The notes beneath the pieces were generated by a model. It saw nothing but the letters and a program-made list of their open reading frames with translations, had not been told where the DNA came from and did not search any database. 64,000 bases of DNA from an uncultured Clostridia bacterium (lineage in GTDB: Bacteria > Bacillota > Clostridia > Oscillospirales > Acutalibacteraceae). Each line of letters opens with the position of its first letter. The first letter of the stretch is position 1. Made by a program: the position numbers and the translations under genes. Below are positions 56,195-64,000 of this stretch, one piece after another. The stretch covers positions 1 to 64,000 of the forward strand of contig CANRMJ010000004.1 of assembly GCA_947631705.1 (NCBI GenBank), read 5' to 3'.

Positions 56195-57550
56195 TCATAT
56201 AAATAAGCTGCATATTTTTGCATAATCGCGCATATTGATTACGCCGTCGTTGTTCGCGTCGAGCACGCGCTCATAATGCTCATCGCCGTCATACGCTCCT
56301 ATGCTTTGGCTGAAGTTTAATTCGCTGTCCGCAAGGCAGGCTTTGCAATGCACGTTTACATTATCGCGCGAAACAGATACCACATCATATGAATGTTCGT
56401 TTGACCATGAGGAATAAATATCCCTGTCCTCCGTAACATTTTGCCCGCTGCCGCTCCAACTGCCGCAAACGGCTCCGAGCGGCGCCTCGGGAAGCTCCGG
56501 CTGCAACGCGTCCGCGCCCGAGTTAACATATTGTGTTGAAATCTCGGTTTCGTCCTCGCCGTTAATATATCTTACTCTGTAAAAATTCTTTTCGCAGAGA
56601 ACGGTTACTTCCATATCCTCAATTCCGTCAAGACCAACATCATAGGCATATGTTATGCCGTTGCGGCACAAATCATAATCAAAAAATTCAAACGCCTGTG
56701 ATGTAATATTATAGCCCGTAAACTGGGGAAGTCCTTGATCTTCGCCCGATGCATTGGGATTTTTAATGTTTGAATAAGTAATGCGCGATGCGCTTTCAAC
56801 AGCAACCGGCGCGCGGAATCCCGTTTCGTCATAAGTAACCTTAGATGTTACAACCTGCCCCTGAGTGTTATATGACGAAAATTCGTTAATTTCCGTGCAG
56901 TTTTTCAAATCAAGCGATGTGAGATGATTATTTGCGCAGTTTAACTCAGTCAGCAAATGGTTGTTTAGAAGATTAAGACTTGTGAGATTGTTATACCAGC
57001 AGATAAGGCTTGTGAGATTATAGCAATGGCTCACGTCAAGCTGAGACAAATTGCAGTTTCCGCATTGGAGCTTTTTGATGCCGCCGCCAAGAGTGAGCAG
57101 CGATAAATCCGAGTTGCCGCGGCAGTTCAAATCTTCAAGCTTATCATTTTTTGAAACGTCAAGAGAGGTGAGCTTGTTTCCCTCAACGGCAAGGGTTTTC
57201 AGATTGCTCAGCGCGGAAACATCGATCTTTTCAAGACCGATGCCCGCAAGACGAAGAGTCGTGAGCGAAGTGAAATATTCAATTCCCTTTAAATCCGATA
57301 TTTTTTCGTCGCTGTCCATTAGCCAAAGAGAAATCGGTATGTTCGTAATACTTCTCTCATCGGCGGTTAAATATCCCTTTTCGGCACCCGTGTCTATCCT
57401 TTCCGAAACGAGCGAACGCCACACAGGATCGGGGAAATTTTGATCGTCTATGGCAATCAAATCATCCGCTTGGGCAATAACGGCGGCGGAAAAGCAGCCG
57501 ATCACAAGCAAAAGCGAAAGGAGAACCGATAAAAGCTTTTTACTTTTCAT
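56195..57550 (-). CDS. Secreted leucine-rich-repeat protein with a single C-terminal dockerin-like repeat
   Basis: Signal peptide; LRR units (SNLKTLAVEGNKLTSLDVSKNDKLEDLNCRG...LTSLICWYNNLTSLNLLNNHLLTELNCANNHLTSLDL); C-terminal DANNDGVINMRDYAKI. Confidence 0.88.
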   Translation of the reverse strand: MKSKKLLSVLLSLLLVIGCFSAAVIAQADDLIAIDDQNFPDPVWRSLVSERIDTGAEKGYLTADERSITNIPISLWLMDSDEKISDLKGIEYFTSLTTLRLAGIGLEKIDVSALSNLKTLAVEGNKLTSLDVSKNDKLEDLNCRGNSDLSLLTLGGGIKKLQCGNCNLSQLDVSHCYNLTSLICWYNNLTSLNLLNNHLLTELNCANNHLTSLDLKNCTEINEFSSYNTQGQVVTSKVTYDETGFRAPVAVESASRITYSNIKNPNASGEDQGLPQFTGYNITSQAFEFFDYDLCRNGITYAYDVGLDGIEDMEVTVLCEKNFYRVRYINGEDETEISTQYVNSGADALQPELPEAPLGAVCGSWSGSGQNVTEDRDIYSSWSNEHSYDVVSVSRDNVNVHCKACLADSELNFSQSIGAYDGDEHYERVLDANNDGVINMRDYAKICSLFI

Positions 57551-57569
57551 TATTTATTACTTCCTTTCG

Positions 57570-60500
57570 TTATCGTGTAAAGGCAACCTGAATGGTGTGC
57601 GTAATGCTTGAACCGTCCTTGAGAGTAACGGTGCAGGTGATTACCGCCGTGTAGTTTGAAGTTCCGAGAGTGGTTTGCGTGAGCGTTACAAGCCCTGTTT
57701 GATCAACGGAAATTTTTGAGTTGCTTGAGCTCCAATAAATCTGCTTGTAGCTCTCTGCCGTTTCGGGATAAGTCTTAACGCCGAGCTGAGCCGTCATTCC
57801 CCTCATTCCGAGAGAAGTTGACGCCGTTGATTTAACTGTTACGGATGTAACCTCTTCACCCTCGTATATAAATTTGAAATCACTTATCGGAAGCACCTCG
57901 TCAACTATTCTCATGGATCTCGTTACCGTTGTTTCCCTGTCGTAATCGTCTATCGCGGTAAACGTAACGTCTATCGTGCCGTAGGGATCTTCCGTTGTTT
58001 TAGTAATAACAATGCTGCTGTCTGTTGTTTCGGCTGTTACGCCTTGCGCGTTTTCAAACGTAAAGCTCTTTGATTTTATCATCGCGCCCTCGTTGAAGGA
58101 AGGTGTAACAACAACCTTGCCGTTTTCATCAGGCCCGTAGTTTGCGCCGTTTTCAACTATAACGCCGCCGCTTACAAGCTGAAGATCGCCCACAACTATA
58201 AATTCGTGACCCGCAAGATTGTTATATGCCGTTTGGAGTGACTGGAGCGCGGTGTCTATCTGTGTTTGATCCGAGGCAACATTGTCGCGCACCGCAACGG
58301 CGTTTTCATAAGCCGCTTTGAACGCCATTCCGTAATCATATGCGTAATCCGTGTAATCAACCGCGGCATACTGATTGATTGCCGCTGTGAGAGCGGTTGA
58401 ATCCCACGTTGTGTACGCCTCAACAGTTGCGGAGAAACCGCCGTCTACGGAGCGAACCGTTATCGTGGTGTTGCCGCGCGTGTTAAACGTTACCATACCG
58501 TTTTCGTCAACAGAGGCAATATCGGAATTCTCGCTCTCATAAACGCATTGCGTAATGCTTGGAACTGTTAATCTTGAACCGCTTGAAACAGTCGGATTCA
58601 GCTTAACCTGCTCCTGCGGAGCGCCGAATACCATATCGGTATCAAGCGTAACCTCTGTTACCGCGATCCTTACAAACGAAACATAAACGCTTGCCGAGCA
58701 GGTGTTGCCCGCCTCGTCGTGAGTTGTTGCCGTAATAAGCGCATATTCGGGCGTTACACTGTTGCTCTTCGTTACTATGCCGTTTTCGGATACGCTTATA
58801 TCGGGATTGCTTGAAGTCCACTCGACATAGCTGTAATAGCTGTCTGCCGGAGACGCCGATACGCCCAGCATAAACGACGCGTTGTTGATAGATGTGGATT
58901 GAAATCTTATAAATCCATCGTGCGGAACAGTTACGTTGTCCTGCTGCGCCGCTGTTATAACAAGTCCCGATACGGGAACGTATTTAACAAGCCCGTCATA
59001 TGCCGCTGTGAGCTCCTTAATCATTGCGTCAACATCGCGCTGCATTGCAATGGATTCATTGAGCATAACGTTTGCCCTTTGAAGAGCCTCCTGGAGAACG
59101 GCAAGTGAATTCGGCGTGTAAATGTTCTCATCGCCAACCTCGTTAAGGAATTCGGCATATGTTGAATAGAGATTTGCGAGATTGCCGAAGTTCGTATTTA
59201 ATACAACTTCGCAGGTCGCCGTGTGTCCTCCGTCAAACGTTTCGGCGGTGATAACGCATCTTCCGGTGTTTACGGGAGTAACCGTGCCGTCCGCGCCGAC
59301 GGTTGCAACGTCCTCGTTGTTCGATCTCCATATAATATCCTTTATTCCCGCTTTGTCAGGAGATACAGTTGCGTTCAGCTTGAACGTGCCCGCGTCCGCA
59401 TAGCGTGTAACGCTGCCGCTGTCTAACGAAACGGATGTTACGGTTTCTTCCGCAACAACCACGTTGACCGTTCTTGAAACGGTTCTGCCGTAGCTGTCTG
59501 TTATTGTGCAGCGCAGCGTGGCTTTCGCCGATTTGGAGCAGAGGGTCAGATAAGTTCCCGCGTGCGGATTAACGCTCACCGTGCCGCCGTTAATTTCAAC
59601 GTCGGTATCGCCGGATTTATCGAGAATCTCCCAGCTTGCCGAAACATAATCGTCGCTTGCGGGATAAGCCTTTCCGTCAAGTGTGATTCTTGTTCTTTGC
59701 GTGTAATATGAATTATCCGCCTTTTTGCTGACCGCCGTTGCATCGTTGGAAAGCGTGTATGCCTCGTTTTGCGACCAGTCCGATGTTTTCTGCTGCATAA
59801 TTTTAACATCCAGCGAAACATTCTCCGCAAAACTAAACTCGTGACCCGCAAGAGCGGCGCCCGCCGCCTCAAGAGCCGATGTGGCGGCATCTATCTGTTT
59901 TTGCGTGTAGCTTGTGTCCTCAACAGCCTTTAACGCCTCTTCATAAGCGTTTTTGAAAGCCATACCGTAATCATATTTATAATCCATATAATCAATATCG
60001 GCATATTTTTCAACCGCTTTAATCAGCGCCGACCTGTCGCCCTCTGTGGAAACGATACATTCCGCCGAATATCCGCCGTCGTAGGACGTAACTCTAACCT
60101 TGGTGGCGCCCGCCTCGTTAAAGGTGACAAGACCCGTTTGGTCTACCGACGCAACTTCCTCGTTATCTGATGACCAAAAAACGTCTTTAATGCTCGCGGC
60201 GCCTATATGGAGAAGTGAATCGCCTGTCGGTTCAAGCGTGTACGCAAGCTGATGCTCGCCGCCCTTTGCGCCGGCTATTGAGCTTTCACTCATATGAATT
60301 GCCGTTACGGGATAACGCGCGAACGAAACCCAAACATCGTCACTGAAGGAATTTCCGAAGTGGTCTGTTACCGTGCAGGTGATCCTGCCGTAGCAGCTGC
60401 TGTTTTCTCTTATTGTGCAAACGCCCGAATCGTCAACCAAAATAATATCCGATGATGATTCCCACGTTACTTTTTCATAGCTTGCGTTGTTCGGATAAAG

Positions 60501-63500
60501 CCTTACGTTAAGGTCAAGCTCGGCGTTCTTATAGCTGAGTCCCTCTTTGAATATTGAAATATCGTATTGATAGTAGTCTGAGGAGGCTTCACCGTCCAGA
60601 TACAGCTCAACGCGTTGCAGGTAATTGTATTTTTTAAGTCCGTTATAAGCGTCTTCCAGCTTCTTGCACATATCCCTTACTTCATTTTGCGTGGCGCTCT
60701 GCTGATAAATCATCTGCATTGCCTCATTAAGGGTTTCCATAAAATAGTTATATGAATCGGGATAGTAATTTTCGGGTGAAAGCGAAAGACTTGAATATGT
60801 GTTCACAAGCGATTGAAGAGGATCATAGTTTGTAACAACGTTAACGCTGCACGAACCAACAAGTCCGCCGTCAACAGAAGTTGCGGTGATAACGCAGTCG
60901 CCGCCGTAAACGTAAGTTACAAGTCCGCTTTGGTCAACAGTTGCAACCTCCTCGTCGCTCGTTGCCCAAACAACATCTTGAATGCTGGCGCTGCTTTTTC
61001 CAAGCACGTTTTTCGGAGTAACCGTTGCGGTGAACTGCTGTGTTTCGCCCGCCTTTGCGCCAACTACCGATTCGGGGCTCAGCTCAACGCCCGTTGCCGG
61101 TGTTTTCGCAAACGAAATCAAAACGCTGTCGCTGAATTCATTGCCCATATAATCCCGCGCCGTAACCGTGATAGTTGAATAACATTCGTTGTTTGACGTG
61201 GGTGTGCACACTCCGTACTTATCAACCTTAACGCTGTCGCTGCTCGAAGTCCATGTGATATTGCTATACATACAGTTTTTCGGATTAAGCAGATAATCAA
61301 GGCGGTAATTCGTTCTTGTGTAAAGCACCGTGTTAACGGGAACGCTGACATAGTCGCCCGCGTCGTTTCCGCTCTCGTTTAGAATAGAGATGCCGTTAAG
61401 GCTTATGTAGCCGCCGAGCTTATAGAATATGTAAAGAAGTTTATCCGCATAAGTGTCAACGGTTGTCTGTGACGGAAGATCAACGTCCTCATCAAGATAA
61501 TAAGCGTAATCAAGACATCTCATATACGTTTCGTAATCTTCGGCGTTTTCTTCCGTTTTTTGAACTATTGTTTTTTCACAAAGACTCAGAATGGATTCAA
61601 GATTGCTCTTGTCAGGATAAACCGTTACCGTGCGGGTATCCTTTAAGCTGCCGTCTGACGAAACGCATATAAGCGTCGCGACACCGACGTCTTTGCCTCT
61701 TAAAACGGCGTTGCCCGTTTCGGAGTCCTTGCTCTCAACAGAAAGCACGTCTTCATCGCTTGAATACCAGTTTGCGTCGTGGCAAGCGTAAGCGTTGCCT
61801 TCCCACGAGTCGTCAAAGCTCATCGTGTGGGAAACGTTAAGCGTTTTTCCGTTTATAACAGAAAGATTTTCTCCGTCTATCGAGTTGCCCGTTGCGTAGT
61901 TGCGTGTAACGGTAATCGTCAGCACCTCGCTTTTAACGGAGCCGTCCGCGGACATACAGTAAACGTTTACGCTGCTTGCCTTTTCAACGGCGGCTTTCAT
62001 CTTGATTTCAATTGTTCCCTGCTCGTCGTTTTGATTTGCTTTTTCGTAATCGGAATTATCTATATACCAAGTAAGGTGTTTGTTCGTTGCGTTTGAAGGC
62101 TCTATATTTGCCTTAACAACGCAGCCGTTGCCGTAATATGCGGCTGCCACTGATTTTTTAACTGTGGCATATTTATATGTTTGCCCGTTGATTTCAATCT
62201 GTGAACTGGAAAGCGTTCCGCCGCTTGTTACATCAACCGCTTCAAGCCCTATTGACTTTACGGGCTGACCGTTGAATATTTCCTTTGTTGATATTACTTC
62301 GGAAATCTGATAAAACGTTCCGTCAAGCACATAGTAGCCGGTAACAGCGCGGCACGCAATGGTGCACGTTCCGCCCGCGACAGCCGTGTATTTTCCGTTT
62401 TTGTCTATTGTGCCTATACCGTTTGTAGCCGTTCCGTCAGACATCATCGGGTTGTTTTCCCCGTCAAAAAGCGGCTCCCCGTCTTCGCCGGTGAGCTGAT
62501 AGGGATCGCTCGCCCAACTGTATTCGTAATCCTCAGGACTTGTTCCGCCCGTTACAACGCCCCAATAGACGTAGAGATTGTCTGCCTCCGCGGCGCGCTT
62601 CGGATAAATGTTTGCCGTTATATACTGTTCTTCGCCAATATTCAGCTCATCGCGGTCGGGAACAATCTCCACATCGGAAAGATATCTTCCCGGCTTGCCG
62701 ACAACGGTAAGATTATGTGATTTTGACACATTGTTCGCGGCAGACGTGGCAGTGATAATAACGTCCTGCGATGAAAACGCGCCGAGCGAACCGCCCGCGT
62801 CTCTGCCCGTGATTACACCCGTTACAGGATCTACGGACGCAATGGAGGGATCTGATGAAGACCATGTGATATCGGAAGTATCCGCCGCCTCCGGCTTTGC
62901 GTTTTCAATGGAAAGCTGAATTTGATTGCCCTCCTGAACCTGGTTCGCGCCCGTGATTTCAAAATCGGTACAGGGCACGCCGTCCACAACCGTAAACGTT
63001 ATTGAATCGTTAGTCGTGAACTGAAGGATAATGTTTGCAATAACCTTAACAGCCGTTGCGGTGAGCTGAACGGGGTCCGCCGTGCCGCCCGCTATATCCT
63101 TTATCGCAAACGCCGCGTCAAGTATGCCCATAAGAACTGTTCTGTTTATATCAAGACCGATATACTTGATAAGAACGTCCGCAACCTTTCCCGAATCTAT
63201 CGTTCCCGTGTTGTCAAGAGCATAAATATAGTTAATATATTTAAGAAGATTCTCTATAAATCCGTCCGTGTCGGGAGAAACAAGGATTGTAACCGTTCCC
63301 GTGTTTTTAAATGTAATAAGACCTGAATCGTCTACTGTCGCAACAACCTTGCCGTTTGAGAAAATAGACGAGCTCTTAACCGAATAGATAACGCCCATGT
63401 GAAGCCTTGTGGGAGTTGTGCAGGCATAAAGCTGGAGCTTTGAACCCTTTGCAACGGTTGTGGGCAGATCCTGCTTGTTTGTGATATGCGTTCCGTTCGG

Positions 63501-63998
63501 CAGAAAATCGGCATAGGGAGCGTCCGATTTCGTTACGCAAACGCTCATTTTGTCAACATCAAGAACCTTTCCGTCCGCGTCATACATCGTGCAGGATATA
63601 ACCGTGTTAACCTTGTCGAGATAAGAGCGCAGAGAGTCAACAAGCTGACCCTTGTAGGAATCTATAAACCTTGCGAGTATAGATTCGGAGCCGAAAGCGT
63701 CCTCAACAAGCTTTATGATTGAATCGGTATCCATCGTGTCCACATTAACATATTCGTTAAAGAGCACCTTTTCAAGAGCCTGTTTCATAAGAGAACCCAC
63801 AAGCGGGATCGTTCCCACCTCGTTATCGAGCCAAAGCCTTACGGCGGCTCCCTTAGAGGAGTCAAAAGCCCTGACAATGCCGTCCTCCGTAACGTCGCAA
63901 ACCGTAGGCGTGTCGCTGCTCCATTTAACGTAGCCGTTATCGGGCAGCGTGCAGTCTACAAACTGATAGTTAAACTGCCGCTTATCGCCCTCCATCAT
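57570..63998 (-). CDS. Giant surface protein with repeated bacterial Ig-like (Big_2) and helical FIVAR-like segments; N-terminus beyond the window
   Basis: Many VxWSSxxxxIAsVDxxGxVTgxxxGxxxItatS-type units and helical YDYGMAFKxAYExA...TAYNNLAGHEF segments; open to the window edge. Confidence 0.9.
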   Translation of the reverse strand: MMEGDKRQFNYQFVDCTLPDNGYVKWSSDTPTVCDVTEDGIVRAFDSSKGAAVRLWLDNEVGTIPLVGSLMKQALEKVLFNEYVNVDTMDTDSIIKLVEDAFGSESILARFIDSYKGQLVDSLRSYLDKVNTVISCTMYDADGKVLDVDKMSVCVTKSDAPYADFLPNGTHITNKQDLPTTVAKGSKLQLYACTTPTRLHMGVIYSVKSSSIFSNGKVVATVDDSGLITFKNTGTVTILVSPDTDGFIENLLKYINYIYALDNTGTIDSGKVADVLIKYIGLDINRTVLMGILDAAFAIKDIAGGTADPVQLTATAVKVIANIILQFTTNDSITFTVVDGVPCTDFEITGANQVQEGNQIQLSIENAKPEAADTSDITWSSSDPSIASVDPVTGVITGRDAGGSLGAFSSQDVIITATSAANNVSKSHNLTVVGKPGRYLSDVEIVPDRDELNIGEEQYITANIYPKRAAEADNLYVYWGVVTGGTSPEDYEYSWASDPYQLTGEDGEPLFDGENNPMMSDGTATNGIGTIDKNGKYTAVAGGTCTIACRAVTGYYVLDGTFYQISEVISTKEIFNGQPVKSIGLEAVDVTSGGTLSSSQIEINGQTYKYATVKKSVAAAYYGNGCVVKANIEPSNATNKHLTWYIDNSDYEKANQNDEQGTIEIKMKAAVEKASSVNVYCMSADGSVKSEVLTITVTRNYATGNSIDGENLSVINGKTLNVSHTMSFDDSWEGNAYACHDANWYSSDEDVLSVESKDSETGNAVLRGKDVGVATLICVSSDGSLKDTRTVTVYPDKSNLESILSLCEKTIVQKTEENAEDYETYMRCLDYAYYLDEDVDLPSQTTVDTYADKLLYIFYKLGGYISLNGISILNESGNDAGDYVSVPVNTVLYTRTNYRLDYLLNPKNCMYSNITWTSSSDSVKVDKYGVCTPTSNNECYSTITVTARDYMGNEFSDSVLISFAKTPATGVELSPESVVGAKAGETQQFTATVTPKNVLGKSSASIQDVVWATSDEEVATVDQSGLVTYVYGGDCVITATSVDGGLVGSCSVNVVTNYDPLQSLVNTYSSLSLSPENYYPDSYNYFMETLNEAMQMIYQQSATQNEVRDMCKKLEDAYNGLKKYNYLQRVELYLDGEASSDYYQYDISIFKEGLSYKNAELDLNVRLYPNNASYEKVTWESSSDIILVDDSGVCTIRENSSCYGRITCTVTDHFGNSFSDDVWVSFARYPVTAIHMSESSIAGAKGGEHQLAYTLEPTGDSLLHIGAASIKDVFWSSDNEEVASVDQTGLVTFNEAGATKVRVTSYDGGYSAECIVSTEGDRSALIKAVEKYADIDYMDYKYDYGMAFKNAYEEALKAVEDTSYTQKQIDAATSALEAAGAALAGHEFSFAENVSLDVKIMQQKTSDWSQNEAYTLSNDATAVSKKADNSYYTQRTRITLDGKAYPASDDYVSASWEILDKSGDTDVEINGGTVSVNPHAGTYLTLCSKSAKATLRCTITDSYGRTVSRTVNVVVAEETVTSVSLDSGSVTRYADAGTFKLNATVSPDKAGIKDIIWRSNNEDVATVGADGTVTPVNTGRCVITAETFDGGHTATCEVVLNTNFGNLANLYSTYAEFLNEVGDENIYTPNSLAVLQEALQRANVMLNESIAMQRDVDAMIKELTAAYDGLVKYVPVSGLVITAAQQDNVTVPHDGFIRFQSTSINNASFMLGVSASPADSYYSYVEWTSSNPDISVSENGIVTKSNSVTPEYALITATTHDEAGNTCSASVYVSFVRIAVTEVTLDTDMVFGAPQEQVKLNPTVSSGSRLTVPSITQCVYESENSDIASVDENGMVTFNTRGNTTITVRSVDGGFSATVEAYTTWDSTALTAAINQYAAVDYTDYAYDYGMAFKAAYENAVAVRDNVASDQTQIDTALQSLQTAYNNLAGHEFIVVGDLQLVSGGVIVENGANYGPDENGKVVVTPSFNEGAMIKSKSFTFENAQGVTAETTDSSIVITKTTEDPYGTIDVTFTAIDDYDRETTVTRSMRIVDEVLPISDFKFIYEGEEVTSVTVKSTASTSLGMRGMTAQLGVKTYPETAESYKQIYWSSSNSKISVDQTGLVTLTQTTLGTSNYTAVITCTVTLKDGSSITHTIQVAFTR

Positions 63999-64000
63999 AT

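Noticed and set aside
1-64000. IS elements, prophage, toxin-antitoxin or defence systems
   Set aside because: No transposase, integrase, phage structural, restriction-modification or TA-like protein recognised in the ORF track.

Overview
The window is about 64 kb of a low-to-mid GC Firmicutes chromosome, probably a gut-type clostridium (Oscillospiraceae/Ruminococcaceae-like; this taxonomy is inferred from gene content). It opens with the 3' part of rny (RNase Y). A ~20 kb capsule/exopolysaccharide operon follows (about 1.36-21.3 kb): Wzz-like protein, BY-kinase, initiating sugar transferase, several glycosyltransferases, acyltransferase, radical SAM protein, LicD, Wzy-like polymerase, Wzx-like flippase, pyruvyltransferase and nitroreductase. 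The operon ends in a nonulosonic-acid cassette (sialyltransferase-like, NeuB-like, NeuA-HAD fusion). After it come a GH95 fucosidase, an Rrf2/OAH-sulfhydrylase/CysK sulfur locus with a cysteine-ended leader peptide, DnaC/DnaD loader genes, three tRNAs, housekeeping genes (lexA, Mrp, dCMP deaminase, degV, birA, GH25, glyQS), an iolGDE cluster, a GH36-like hydrolase, a signal peptidase I with an N-terminal zinc ribbon, sleB-like, ogg, rsmE, an LRR protein and a giant Ig-like/helical-repeat surface protein truncated by the window edge. The observations most worth a second look are: (1) a ~80-nt sequence found twice, each time directly abutting the start codon of an unrelated gene (rsmE and a small helical protein); (2) a short leader ORF ending ...MCRC* upstream of the cysteine genes; (3) a SAF-less NeuB beside a NeuA-HAD fusion, suggesting a 9-phosphate/Kdn-type pathway; (4) a lexA with no canonical start codon at its expected N-terminus; and (5) a zinc-ribbon signal peptidase. 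I saw no CRISPR array, IS element or prophage.
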